A program made the translations under genes and the position numbers. The notes beneath the pieces were generated by a model. That model was not told where the DNA came from and ran no database searches. It saw only the letters and a program-made list of their open reading frames with translations. A stretch of DNA of 64,000 bases from positions 37,950 to 101,949 of the forward strand of contig CANMCO010000014.1 of assembly GCA_947496355.1 (NCBI GenBank). The letters are read 5' to 3'. This document shows, one piece after another, positions 1-8,749 of this stretch. Within the stretch, counting starts at the first letter, position 1. The number at the start of each line of letters is the position of its first letter. This stretch comes from an uncultured Aquimarina sp. Lineage in GTDB: Bacteria; Bacteroidota; Bacteroidia; Flavobacteriales; Flavobacteriaceae.

Positions 1-1103
1 GGATGCTTGATAAAACTTGTAACCATTTTTGCAACTCTAACAATAGTATTCTTACCATGTGTTAGTGGTAAATGCGAAAGTCTCCAAAAACCCGATCCCT
101 TTGCATATCGTACAATCTCTAGGTGGCTATTTTCGTCTGTATTAAGAATAGAACCTATGGCCACTCCTTTAGACATATCCTTTTTGCCATCCAGATTGGT
201 AACACTAATAAGGCTTTCGTTATTTGTACGGATATCGCATCCTAATCGATCTGAAAGATTAGGTAAGGATTTTTGTTTGAGTTTTAGCAACAATTTTATC
301 GTTCCTAATACTCCTCCAGAAAAAATGATTCCTTTAGATTTCACTGATTTTCTTGATTTAAAAAATCGTGTTGAAGATTTAAATTTTATTTCATAACCAT
401 TTCCTAAAGGAAAAACATCATAAACCTCTTGTTCTGCAAGAATTTCTGCCCCCAGCTGCTGTGCGAGATATAAATAATTTGTATCCAGTGTGTTTTTAGC
501 TCCAACTCTGCATCCGGTCATACAACCCCCACAATAGTTACATCCTGTACGATCAGGACCTTTGCCATCAAAATATGGATCTGGAACGGTTACATTAGGT
601 TTCCCAAAAAACACAGCAACATCTGTAGCTTCAAAATTATCCTTTATGTTCATGCTAGAAGCTAACTCCTTTAGTGCTTTATCACCATCAAAAAGGGTTG
701 GGTTTTTCTGTGCACCAAGCATTTTTAATGCCGTTTGATAAAATGGAGCTAATTCTGATTGCCAATCTGCTAGGTTACTCCAACTGCCAGAAGTAAAAAA
801 TTCCTTTTTTGGTACCGGTAAAGTATTCGCATATACCAAAGAACCACCCCCCACACCGGTTCCGGAAATGACCACTACATGCTTAAAAAATGACATTTTC
901 ATAATACCGAACCATCTAAAAAAAGGCATCCATAACCATTTTTTGAGGTTCCAGTTGGATTTTGGAAAATCTTGTGGTTTGTACCATTTTCCTTTTTCGA
1001 TTACCAAAACCTTATATCCCTTTTCGGAAAGTCTAAGAGCACTTACAGAACCACCAAAACCACTACCTATAATTACATAATCATATTCTTCTTCTATCTT
1101 CAT
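1..1103 (-). CDS. GMC-type FAD oxidoreductase (cholesterol-oxidase-like), C-terminus cut by window edge
   Basis: An open frame runs from ATG at 1103 off the left edge without a stop (367 codons seen). The N-terminus carries a dinucleotide-binding GSGFGGS motif at residues 13-19 and a second glycine-rich GTGVGGGS at 81-88, as in GMC flavoenzymes that oxidise alcohols or sterols. A cysteine cluster C-x2-C-x2-C-x3-C lies at residues 188-198, followed by RVGAKNTL, a pattern I associate with the cholesterol-oxidase-like subgroup; it could bind a metal or an Fe-S cluster. The start codon overlaps the stop of the upstream desaturase fusion (ATGA), so the two are probably translationally coupled and work on one substrate. 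The substrate cannot be told from the sequence. Family call is firm; the specific reaction is open. Confidence 0.85.
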   Translation of the reverse strand, partial: MKIEEEYDYVIIGSGFGGSVSALRLSEKGYKVLVIEKGKWYKPQDFPKSNWNLKKWLWMPFFRWFGIMKMSFFKHVVVISGTGVGGGSLVYANTLPVPKKEFFTSGSWSNLADWQSELAPFYQTALKMLGAQKNPTLFDGDKALKELASSMNIKDNFEATDVAVFFGKPNVTVPDPYFDGKGPDRTGCNYCGGCMTGCRVGAKNTLDTNYLYLAQQLGAEILAEQEVYDVFPLGNGYEIKFKSSTRFFKSRKSVKSKGIIFSGGVLGTIKLLLKLKQKSLPNLSDRLGCDIRTNNESLISVTNLDGKKDMSKGVAIGSILNTDENSHLEIVRYAKGSGFWRLSHLPLTHGKNTIVRVAKMVTSFIKH

Positions 1104-2953
1104 GTTATTAATGTTATGTTAGTTTTTGGGCTGCAAACACAAGGTAATATATATCTTTGATCCAATTCATTCTGTAAAAGAGAAATCTCATCTTTATTTT
1201 TCCATACGACATCTCCGCTCACCAATTTGGTTTTACATGTACCACACTGTCCCATGCCACAGGCATATGGTAAATCTTTCTTTGCCCTTATCGATGCTTC
1301 CAAAATTGTCTCTGAAACATCTACCGAGAATTCAACATTCCTCTCATGAACTTTGGCGTTAACCTCATATTCTTTTCCTATAAGTTCTTTCACTTCATAA
1401 GCGAATTCTTCAAAATTGAGATGAGATGTAGGGATACCTATTTTTTGAAACGTTTCTTTTGAAGCTTCCATCATGGGCTTCGGTCCACAAACATAACATA
1501 GTGTTTCTGTTTCAAGGTTTTTTAAATATTTGTATTGACACTCTTTATCTAATATTTCATAACTCAATAAATAATCAAATCTTTCGCTATATAGATTCTG
1601 AAGTTCATCCAACTCTTCTTTAAATATAACATCTTCAAAGGTTTGACAACCATAGAGCAATGTTACCTTATTATTTGAGGTACGCAAAAATGTCTTTAGA
1701 ATCGAAATTATAGGTGTAATTCCGCTACCTCCTGCTATCAAAAGTAAAGGTTTGCCATTATCTTTTGGTAATATAAACTTTCCATACGGTCCTGAGACCC
1801 TAATTTTACTACCTCTTTTAATGGTATCTAGTAAATGATTAGATAACTTACCATTTTTCACTCGTTTTACTCCAATAGACAATTTACCCGTAGCAGGATC
1901 ATCGCAAATTGAATAACATCTACTAATTAGTTTGTTTTCGACATAATCTGAAACAACAACGTATTGGCCCGAATCATACGCAAATGGAATGCTGTCTAAG
2001 TTTTTGAACGTAATTTTTACAGCATTATGAGTTTCCTGAACTATGTTTTCAACCTCAAGAATATATTCCCATTTCTCTCCTAAAATTAAATCTGAATATG
2101 TGTTTTTTTTATTGAAAAGATTAAGGTCTTGTGCCCTAAATCCTTCTATGGGAGATTTTTTATCCCTTAATTCATTTTCGTAATCTAAAAAGCAACTTTT
2201 ATATTTATAAAACGGGACTCTAGGGTATAAATGATGCATCAAGTGGTAACTTTGGTATAAGGATAAAAATTCTAATCCGGGAATGGTAATTACTCTGGTA
2301 TTATGATATTTTCCAACATTATGATGTGGATAGTGAGGAATCCAATCGAAGGAGAACGCCAAAATTGGTGCAGCAATAAGTGCCGACAATAGTATGACAT
2401 AAAAAAGTGTTTCCCCTTCTCCAATAGCAATTAAAAATGTAAATTTCAATAAAAGAAATATAGTAAAGAATATAGACTGGTTACGTATTGATCTCATTGC
2501 CGGATCTTTTTTACTATCTCTACCCAGAGTTAATCCAAAATAATGACCAATTAGCGTTAGACATCTAATAAAAATTGAAAATGTATTCTTTCCGTTTACA
2601 TAATTATCAGGATCTTTTTCGGGATCATTGGTGTGCGCATGATGGCGAAGATGAATTATTCTAAAAGCTGAAAAAGGAAAGAGAAGAAACAAACTTGATA
2701 TCCATCCCAAAGTTTGTTCTAATACCAGAAAAGATTTCGTTCCTCCAGAAATATTACTATGACTGGCCTCATGACCTATTGTAAACATTCCATAGGCTAA
2801 AACAGCTCCAAGACACGATGTCCATACTCCTGACAACCCATTTTCATAAAAATACCACAATGCAATATATCCCAAGAAGAGACCAACAAACAAAATAATT
2901 GTTGGCCAAGCCACCTTTCCCGAATATTTTTGCCAAACTGCTTGATTGTTCAT
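1100..2953 (-). CDS. Fatty acid desaturase / CrtR-like hydroxylase fused to ferredoxin reductase and 2Fe-2S ferredoxin
   Basis: This 617-residue protein joins three parts. Residues 1 to about 275 are a membrane di-iron desaturase domain with hydrophobic segments and the His boxes HEASH (61-65), HLRHHAH (101-107) and a later HLMHH. Next comes a ferredoxin-reductase module with RCYSICDD for FAD, GGSGITP for NAD(P) and CGPKPMM. The C-terminus is a plant-type 2Fe-2S ferredoxin with C-x4-C-x2-C plus a distal Cys. The protein therefore carries its own electron chain from NAD(P)H to the di-iron site. The His boxes fit either an acyl-lipid desaturase or a carotenoid hydroxylase. It is the first gene of an operon with the GMC oxidoreductase (4-base overlap) and is divergent from the TetR gene, which probably controls it. 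Confidence 0.88.
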   Translation of the reverse strand: MNNQAVWQKYSGKVAWPTIILFVGLFLGYIALWYFYENGLSGVWTSCLGAVLAYGMFTIGHEASHSNISGGTKSFLVLEQTLGWISSLFLLFPFSAFRIIHLRHHAHTNDPEKDPDNYVNGKNTFSIFIRCLTLIGHYFGLTLGRDSKKDPAMRSIRNQSIFFTIFLLLKFTFLIAIGEGETLFYVILLSALIAAPILAFSFDWIPHYPHHNVGKYHNTRVITIPGLEFLSLYQSYHLMHHLYPRVPFYKYKSCFLDYENELRDKKSPIEGFRAQDLNLFNKKNTYSDLILGEKWEYILEVENIVQETHNAVKITFKNLDSIPFAYDSGQYVVVSDYVENKLISRCYSICDDPATGKLSIGVKRVKNGKLSNHLLDTIKRGSKIRVSGPYGKFILPKDNGKPLLLIAGGSGITPIISILKTFLRTSNNKVTLLYGCQTFEDVIFKEELDELQNLYSERFDYLLSYEILDKECQYKYLKNLETETLCYVCGPKPMMEASKETFQKIGIPTSHLNFEEFAYEVKELIGKEYEVNAKVHERNVEFSVDVSETILEASIRAKKDLPYACGMGQCGTCKTKLVSGDVVWKNKDEISLLQNELDQRYILPCVCSPKTNITLIT

Positions 2954-2992
2954 GAAGTAAATGATTAAGTTTGAAAAACAAAATAAAATAAA

Positions 2993-3020
2993 TCAAACTA
3001 TTTTAACAAATATAGTTCGA
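2993..3020. promoter_or_regulatory. Inverted repeat, candidate TetR operator
   Basis: The arms TCAAACTAT (2993-3001) and ATAGTTCGA (3012-3020) are inverted with one mismatch and lie between the divergent tetR-like gene and the desaturase operon. The repeat covers the -7 element of the operon promoter, so a bound repressor would block transcription. An outer TCAAACT/AGTTTGA pair (2968-2999) gives a possible second half-site. The operator role is inferred from position and symmetry. Confidence 0.5.
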
Positions 3021-3037
3021 TTATTGTAAATTACCAA
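3007..3037 (-). promoter_or_regulatory. Promoter of the desaturase-GMC operon
   Basis: On the minus strand TTG (3035-3037) is followed after 20 nt by TATATTTG (3007-3014), an exact match to the Bacteroidota -33/-7 form. It sits 54 nt upstream of the desaturase start and overlaps the candidate operator. Confidence 0.65.
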
Positions 3038-3039
3038 GA

Positions 3040-3639
3040 ATGGGAAGAAAATCTATACCTAAAAATAGAAAAGCAAAGACAAAAAAGGTTGAAAAATGGA
3101 CACAAGCCATTCTTCCAAAACTGAAACAAACAGACCTTGGAGACTTGACAATGGATGACTTAGCGTTGTTGATGGACAAAAGCAAATCTACTATTTATCA
3201 ATACTTTACAACTAAGGAAGAAATTTTTGAATACATCACTCAAGTAAGAATTAGTAATGTAAATACTTACAAAAGTGAAATTACTGAAGAAATTATAAAA
3301 CTAGATTATCATTATGAAACTTTGGCAAGAATACTTACTGAAGGTGCTAAAGACATTTCTGCTTTTTACCTAAAGCAACTGCAAAAACACTATCCAAACG
3401 CTTGGAAAATCATTGAGGATTTTCTATTTGGTTTACTTGAAGACCTGAAGCAATTTTATCTTTATGGAATAGAAAGTGGTCTTTTCAAGCCCATATCTGT
3501 TGAACTTCTTACCAAATTAGATGAATTTTTCATTCTACGACTAATTACCGACGATAAGTTCTTTAATCAAAGTAAGGAGACCTTAGAATCAACAATAAAA
3601 GATTATATGTTTCTAAAATTTGAAGGCTTGATGGCTTGA
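3040..3639 (+). CDS. TetR/AcrR-family transcriptional regulator
   Basis: A protein of 199 residues, the usual length for the family. Its N-terminal third reads as a TetR helix-turn-helix: LTMDDLALLMDKSKSTIYQYF followed by TTKEEIF, at about residues 40-65. The first 20 residues are unusually rich in Lys and Arg, which may add DNA contacts. The C-terminal two thirds are helical and have no recognisable ligand signature. The gene is divergent from the desaturase/GMC operon with 86 nt between starts, the common arrangement for a TetR repressor and its target. A lipid-like or hydrophobic effector would suit the neighbours, but this is inference. Confidence 0.85.
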   Translation: MGRKSIPKNRKAKTKKVEKWTQAILPKLKQTDLGDLTMDDLALLMDKSKSTIYQYFTTKEEIFEYITQVRISNVNTYKSEITEEIIKLDYHYETLARILTEGAKDISAFYLKQLQKHYPNAWKIIEDFLFGLLEDLKQFYLYGIESGLFKPISVELLTKLDEFFILRLITDDKFFNQSKETLESTIKDYMFLKFEGLMA

Positions 3640-3647
3640 TTATATAA

Positions 3648-3675
3648 AAAAAACCTACGTATCGCAGATTTTTTT
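3648..3675. terminator. Imperfect bidirectional terminator
   Basis: An A-run, a short stem with two mismatches (CCTACG/CGCAGA) and a T-run lie between the convergent tetR-like and ABC-F genes. The A/T flanks allow termination on both strands. Confidence 0.45.
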
Positions 3676-3697
3676 ATCAATTTCTAAATGTATAAAA

Positions 3698-5326
3698 CTA
3701 AACGTTTACTGCATACATTTTTTCTCTTAATTCTTTAATCTTTGCATCACTCATATACTCATCAAAAGTGGTGTAACGGTCAATCACTCCATTTGGTGTA
3801 AGTTCTATAACGCGATTACCAACGGTTTGAGCAAACTCGTGATCATGAGTAGTAAATAACACAGTTCCTTTGAATTTTTTAAGCGAATTATTAAATGCTG
3901 TAATAGACTCCAAATCTAAATGGTTTGTTGGTTCATCCAGCATCAATACATTTGCTCTTGTCATCATCATCTTAGACAACATACAACGCACTTTTTCTCC
4001 TCCTGATAGCACATTAGATTTTTTCAAAGCTTCTTCTCCACTAAAGATCATTTTTCCTAGAAAACCTCTAAGGAATACTTCTTCACGCTCTTCTTCAGTC
4101 GTAGCCCATTGACGTAACCAATCTACAAGAGACAGATCATTTTGAAAATATTCGCTATTATCTGCCGGTAAATATGATTGTGTTGTTGTAATACCCCAGG
4201 AAACTTTTCCTGAGTCTGCTTTTTGTTTATCGTTAAGTATTTGATAGAATGCAGTAGTAGCTCTTGAATCTTTAGAGAAAACAACAACTTTATCTCCTTT
4301 ATTAAGGTTTACATCGATATCTTTAAACAGGGTTTCTCCTTCTATACTCGAGGCAGCTAAGCCTTCAATATTAAGAATCTGATCACCGGCCTCTCTATCT
4401 CTTTCAAATATAATTGCAGGATAGCGACGACTTGATGGTTTAATATCTTCAATATTAAGTTTTTCGATCATCTTCTTACGAGAGGTAGCCTGTTTCGACT
4501 TTGCCACATTGGCACTAAATCGGGCAATAAACTCTTGTAGTTCTTTTTTCTTCTCTTCTGCCTTTTTATTTTGCTGAGCTCTTTGTCGTGCAGCTAATTG
4601 AGAAGACTCATACCAAAATGTATAATTACCACTATACTGGTTAATTTTTGAGAAATCAATATCTGAAATATGAGTACAAACAGCATCCAAAAAGTGACGG
4701 TCGTGAGATACCACGATTACTGTGTTATCATAATTTGCTAAAAAGTGTTCTAGCCAGGATATAGTTTCATAATCCAAATCATTCGTTGGCTCATCCATTA
4801 CTAAAACATCTGGATTACCAAAAAGACATTGTGCAATTAATACTCTTACTCTTTGCTTAGTATCAAGGTCAGCCATTGAAGTATAATGAAGATCTTCTTT
4901 GATACCTAAGTTAGAAAGCATTGCAGCAGCGTCGCTATCTGCATTCCAGCCATTCATTTCTTCAAACTGCACCTGAAGCTCTCCTATTTTCTCTGCATTT
5001 TCATCTGTATAATCAGCATACAGGGCATCTATTTCCTTTTTAATTTTATAAAGAGGTTTGTTACCCATAATTACAGCCTCTAGTACAGTATATTCATCAT
5101 ATGCATAATGATTCTGCTCTAAAACAGACATTCGTTTTCCAGGTTCTAAATGAACATGACCTGATGTAGGCTCCATTATACCAGAAAGTATTTTTAAAAA
5201 TGTTGACTTTCCAGCACCATTGGCACCAATAATACCATAACAATTACCTTGAGTAAAAGCAGTATTTACTTCATCAAAAAGTATTCGTTTACCAAATTGT
5301 ACTGAAAGATTAGAAACTGATAACAT
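3698..5326 (-). CDS. ABC-F family ATPase (ribosome-associated type)
   Basis: A 542-residue protein with two ABC ATPase domains joined by a charged linker rich in Lys and Glu (about residues 240-305) and no membrane segments: the ABC-F layout, whose members act on ribosomes in translation or antibiotic protection. Domain 1 has an intact Walker A (GANGAGKS) and Walker B (DVLVMDEPTNDLD), but its signature is degenerate (DLDTKQRVRV). Domain 2 has an intact signature (LSGGEK) and Walker B (LMLDEPTNHLD), but its Walker A is replaced by KDSRATTA. In the head-to-tail dimer this leaves one complete ATP site and one broken one. It resembles the YbiT-like branch; I do not assign a resistance role. It stands alone between a convergent regulator and a divergent lipoprotein. 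Confidence 0.9.
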   Translation of the reverse strand: MLSVSNLSVQFGKRILFDEVNTAFTQGNCYGIIGANGAGKSTFLKILSGIMEPTSGHVHLEPGKRMSVLEQNHYAYDEYTVLEAVIMGNKPLYKIKKEIDALYADYTDENAEKIGELQVQFEEMNGWNADSDAAAMLSNLGIKEDLHYTSMADLDTKQRVRVLIAQCLFGNPDVLVMDEPTNDLDYETISWLEHFLANYDNTVIVVSHDRHFLDAVCTHISDIDFSKINQYSGNYTFWYESSQLAARQRAQQNKKAEEKKKELQEFIARFSANVAKSKQATSRKKMIEKLNIEDIKPSSRRYPAIIFERDREAGDQILNIEGLAASSIEGETLFKDIDVNLNKGDKVVVFSKDSRATTAFYQILNDKQKADSGKVSWGITTTQSYLPADNSEYFQNDLSLVDWLRQWATTEEEREEVFLRGFLGKMIFSGEEALKKSNVLSGGEKVRCMLSKMMMTRANVLMLDEPTNHLDLESITAFNNSLKKFKGTVLFTTHDHEFAQTVGNRVIELTPNGVIDRYTTFDEYMSDAKIKELREKMYAVNV

Positions 5327-5357
5327 GATTTAAAAATTGTAAGATTTAAATTTGGCG

Positions 5358-5365
5358 CAAAAGTA
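5358..5365 (-). promoter_or_regulatory. -7 element of the ABC-F gene
   Basis: TACTTTTG on the minus strand, 32 nt upstream of the start, matches TAnnTTTG. The nearest TTG lies 24 nt further up, slightly beyond the usual spacing. Confidence 0.45.
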
Positions 5366-5532
5366 GAAAATTGGATTCAGAACCAGAAACAATCATGCAT
5401 TAATTTAAGACTAAATTTATTGTTGATATTTTACTGGTAAATTTCATGGGTATATTTGTTATAAACGTCCTATCAAAACCACGTAAAGCCAATAATATCT
5501 TAATAATTAAAGAATTAACGTATCATTAACAA

Positions 5533-5560
5533 TTGTAAAAGCTGATTCCCTTTACTTTTG
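5533..5560 (+). promoter_or_regulatory. Promoter of the thioredoxin-fold lipoprotein gene
   Basis: TTG (5533-5535), 17 nt, TACTTTTG (5553-5560), ending 32 nt before the start codon. This matches the Bacteroidota consensus at the short end of its spacing. Confidence 0.6.
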
Positions 5561-5592
5561 AGCGAGTGGTTAGTTAATTTATAGTTCCCAAA

Positions 5593-7023
5593 ATGCGATC
5601 TTCTATATTTAGATACTTGATAAAAGTTTCTTTTGTTTCTTGTTGTTTTTTAAGTTGTGAATCAACCGAAAAAAATGACAGAGAATTCACCTACTTTGGT
5701 GGGGAAATAGTTAATCCCAACACTAACTATATCGTTTTGTCAAAAGGTAATGGAGTTAATGACACCATCCCGCTAGATAGAAATAACCGTTTTCTTCATA
5801 AAATTAAAAATTTAGATGAAGGACTATATGCATTTAGACATAAACCAGAAAATCAAATTGTTTTACTAGAAAAAGGTGATTCTATCCTTATACGCTTAAA
5901 TACCTTGGAGTTTGATGAGTCTTTGGTGTTTACTGGTGACGGAGCAAGGAAAAATAATTTCTTGATTGATATGTTCTTGCGAAATGAAACAGAAAGAGAA
6001 AGACTTCGTAGAACAGATTTCAGATTATCTCCTGTATTTTTTTCTAAACATCAAGATTCTCTGCTAAAATCAAAAATGCAATCTTTTGATAAGCTTACAA
6101 GTAAATATAAACTAAGTAGTCTTGCAGCAAAACTTACGCAAGCTAGTTTTGTATTTGATTATTATACCAGACATGAATTATATTATCAAAGACGATATGG
6201 TATTGGGGGACTTGATTCAACAAAAGATTTGCCTAGCAATTTTTTTGATTACAGAAATACTATAAATTTTAATGATGATGAGCTAAAAAGACTATATTCC
6301 TATAATATTTTTTTGAATCATTATTTTACTAATTATACAGAAGAGCAAACAAAATACAAGGATCAAGTTGGCAGCACTATATTTAAACTAAAATTAATAG
6401 ATAGCCTCGTTCAACACCCATATATCAAAAATAATCTAGTCAGGCGTGTAACAACAAAGTTTTTACTTGATAGTAAAAACAGCACCAATTCGAACAAGGT
6501 ATTAAAACACTACTTATCTGTAAGCTCTAATAAAAAAAATCAAAAGGAATTAAGAAAACTAGCAAGATCAATTTCTAGATTGCGTCCAAATAATACAATT
6601 CCGGATCAAGATCTTATCACTTCAAAAGGGGAAATAATTAAGCTTTCTTCTCTTTTTGAAAAACCAATTACAGCACTTTATTTTTGGTCTATGGACAGAA
6701 AAGATCATTATATGAGAGCCCACAAAAAAGCATCATACCTAAGTGCATTACATCCAAACATTGATTTTATCGCAATCAATACAGATGATGAACAGACAAA
6801 AAATTGGTTAAAAACAATTAAAAGACATCATTATAATCTTAATAGTGAATACGAATTTAAGTATCCTAAATGTTCATCTGAAGAACTTGTAATTCATTAT
6901 AGTGACAAAGTAATCCTTGTTAATAATAATGGCAAAATAATAAATGCTGAAGCAAACTTATTTTCTTATACTTTTGAAAAGCAGCTTTTAAAGTATACAC
7001 GACTTGCCAGCCTAAATAAATAA
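5593..7023 (+). CDS. Lipoprotein with a thioredoxin-like C-terminal domain lacking CXXC
   Basis: A signal peptide with lipobox LSC/E (Cys about residue 23) predicts a lipoprotein of the outer membrane or periplasm. The N-terminal part (about 35-120) resembles the DUF4369-type beta domain that often precedes TlpA-like thioredoxin domains in Bacteroidota. The middle is helical and charged. Near residue 335 the line GEIIKLSSLFEKPITALYFW looks like the start of a TlpA/AhpC-like thioredoxin fold, but the active-site position reads SMDRKDH with no cysteine, so a disulfide reductase role is unlikely. A binding or structural role is possible. It is monocistronic, with its own promoter and terminator. 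Confidence 0.7.
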   Translation: MRSSIFRYLIKVSFVSCCFLSCESTEKNDREFTYFGGEIVNPNTNYIVLSKGNGVNDTIPLDRNNRFLHKIKNLDEGLYAFRHKPENQIVLLEKGDSILIRLNTLEFDESLVFTGDGARKNNFLIDMFLRNETERERLRRTDFRLSPVFFSKHQDSLLKSKMQSFDKLTSKYKLSSLAAKLTQASFVFDYYTRHELYYQRRYGIGGLDSTKDLPSNFFDYRNTINFNDDELKRLYSYNIFLNHYFTNYTEEQTKYKDQVGSTIFKLKLIDSLVQHPYIKNNLVRRVTTKFLLDSKNSTNSNKVLKHYLSVSSNKKNQKELRKLARSISRLRPNNTIPDQDLITSKGEIIKLSSLFEKPITALYFWSMDRKDHYMRAHKKASYLSALHPNIDFIAINTDDEQTKNWLKTIKRHHYNLNSEYEFKYPKCSSEELVIHYSDKVILVNNNGKIINAEANLFSYTFEKQLLKYTRLASLNK

Positions 7024-7025
7024 AA

Positions 7026-7058
7026 AAAGAGTCACTAAATTTTTATAGTAACTCTTTT
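7026..7058. terminator. Bidirectional terminator
   Basis: The arms AAAAGAGTCACTA (7026-7038) and TAGTAACTCTTTT (7046-7058) pair with one mismatch and have A/T flanks. It separates the convergent lipoprotein and transaldolase genes. Confidence 0.7.
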
Positions 7059-7085
7059 GATATCTTATAGATATATGAATTATAT

Positions 7086-7739
7086 CTAATTTCCTTTTTT
7101 ATAATCTGCAAGGAATTTTTCAAGACCTATGTCGGTCAATGGATGTTTTAATAATCCTTCAATAGATGAAAGAGGTCCTGTCATTACATCTGCTCCAATT
7201 TTAGCACAATCAATAACATGCATAGTATGCCTTACAGAAGCAGCTAAAATCTGTGTATCGAAACCATAATTATCATAGATCAATCTAATCTCTGCAATAA
7301 GGTTAAGACCATCTGTAGAGATATCATCTAACCTACCAATAAATGGAGATACATATGTAGCACCAGCTTTTGCTGCAAGTAACGCTTGTCCTGCAGAAAA
7401 AACAAGTGTACAATTTGTTTTTATACCATTATCGCTAAAATATTTGATTGCCTTTACTCCATCTTTAATCATAGGCACTTTTACTATAATCTGTTCATGA
7501 AGTTTTGCTAACTCCTCTCCTTCTTTAATAATCCCTTCATAATCTGTTGAGATCACTTCTGCACTTACATCTCCCGTTACAATATCACATATCTTTTTAT
7601 AGTGATTAATGATATTCTCTTTACCAGTGATACCTTCTTTTGCCATTAGCGATGGGTTGGTAGTAACTCCATCCAAAACACCAAGATCCTGCGCTTCTTT
7701 AATCTGATCAAGGTTAGCAGTATCAATAAAAAACTTCAT
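7086..7739 (-). CDS. fsa: Small transaldolase / fructose-6-phosphate aldolase
   Basis: A 217-residue TIM-barrel protein of the short transaldolase group, cytoplasmic, acting on sugar phosphates in the non-oxidative pentose phosphate pathway. Visible landmarks are MKFFIDTANL at the N-terminus, GVTTNPSL (24-31) and IIVKVPM with Lys87 as the Schiff-base residue. Later segments TLVFSAGQALLAAKAGATY and ILAASVRHTMHV are typical of the family. Length is standard and nothing is missing. FSA and true transaldolase activities cannot be separated by eye; in this phylum such proteins are usually annotated as transaldolase. It is transcribed alone, with the SDR gene 91 nt upstream on the same strand. Confidence 0.93.
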   Translation of the reverse strand: MKFFIDTANLDQIKEAQDLGVLDGVTTNPSLMAKEGITGKENIINHYKKICDIVTGDVSAEVISTDYEGIIKEGEELAKLHEQIIVKVPMIKDGVKAIKYFSDNGIKTNCTLVFSAGQALLAAKAGATYVSPFIGRLDDISTDGLNLIAEIRLIYDNYGFDTQILAASVRHTMHVIDCAKIGADVMTGPLSSIEGLLKHPLTDIGLEKFLADYKKGN

Positions 7740-7830
7740 AGTAGTAATATTTAAATTTGTTGTGTATAATTTTTATGTTTTTCTCCTAGATTGCGAAGAT
7801 AAAATATTTGTAAACTAAAGGATGATAAAA

Positions 7831-8652
7831 TTATAATTTATAATGATTCATTAACAGCCTCTCGTACATCTTATCTGGTAAAATCCGTTTAAGCACAATC
7901 GAAAATTTTTGCATAAACACGCCAACTTTGTAATGCACTTTAGGGTTTTTAGTTTTAATGATCTTATAAACAACTTTAGCCATTTCCATAGGATCGCTTC
8001 CAGAATCTACATGATCATTCATTAATTTTAGTGTATCCCCATAAACTTCTTTATAAGGAGAATCAGCAATAATTGGAACATGATATCTACCTGCTGCAAT
8101 ATTTGTGGCGAAATCTCCAGGCGCTATATTACACATTTCAATATTAAAGCTCTTCAACTCCATCCTCCATGCTTCAGTCGTTATTTCAAGAGCTCCTTTA
8201 GAGGCACTATAAATCCCTCTAAACGGTAACCCCATATAACCAGCTATAGAAGTAATGTTAATCACCAAACCATGTCCTTGTTTTCTCATTAAAGGCAAAG
8301 TAGCTTTTGTTACATCAATAGGACCAAAATAATTCGTAGTAAAATTTTTTAGTATCTCTTCTCGTGGCACCTCTTCTATTGCACCCATTATACCTGCTCC
8401 TGCATTATTAATCAAAATATCCAATCGACCATGTTCTTGTTCTATTTCATCTATAGCAGATTTGATACTATTAGTATCGGCTACATCTAATTGTAGAAGG
8501 GTAAATGGTTCAAAATTTGGAAACTTAGCCGGATTGCGACTTGTGCCGTATACAATATATCCTTTATTATGGAGAAATGTTCCAATTGATTTTCCTATCC
8601 CAGAGGAACCTCCTGTGATTAAAACAACAGTAGAATTTTGATCGGTATTCAT
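7831..8652 (-). CDS. Short-chain dehydrogenase/reductase (SDR)
   Basis: A 273-residue classical SDR. The NAD(P)-binding TGGSSGIG is at residues 13-20, NNAG at 82-85, the catalytic Ser at 135 and the Y-x3-K pair at Tyr148/Lys152. TSRNPAKF after the second strand has an Arg that favours NADPH. The C-terminal tail of about 40 residues, basic and hydrophobic (IVLKRILPDKMYERLL), resembles SDRs that dock to membranes. The substrate is unknown. The gene follows ffs on the same strand but has its own -7 element. Confidence 0.88.
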   Translation of the reverse strand: MNTDQNSTVVLITGGSSGIGKSIGTFLHNKGYIVYGTSRNPAKFPNFEPFTLLQLDVADTNSIKSAIDEIEQEHGRLDILINNAGAGIMGAIEEVPREEILKNFTTNYFGPIDVTKATLPLMRKQGHGLVINITSIAGYMGLPFRGIYSASKGALEITTEAWRMELKSFNIEMCNIAPGDFATNIAAGRYHVPIIADSPYKEVYGDTLKLMNDHVDSGSDPMEMAKVVYKIIKTKNPKVHYKVGVFMQKFSIVLKRILPDKMYERLLMNHYKL

Positions 8653-8657
8653 GATCG

Positions 8658-8665
8658 CAAATATA
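8658..8665 (-). promoter_or_regulatory. -7 element of the SDR gene
   Basis: TATATTTG on the minus strand lies 5 nt upstream of the SDR start and is an exact TAnnTTTG. No TTG is found at the usual distance. A promoter here would give an almost leaderless mRNA, or the start may be at a later Met. Confidence 0.35.
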
Positions 8666-8749
8666 CAATTCTGATTTACGAATAGAGACTAATGAACTTG
8701 TAATTATTGAGAGAAAAGAGATTTTTTTCTGTAACAATAGGGTACAAAA

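Noticed and set aside
7..396. 129-codon plus-strand open frame at the left edge
   Set aside because: It is antisense to the GMC oxidoreductase, whose frame is open over the full 1103 bases and carries clear family motifs.
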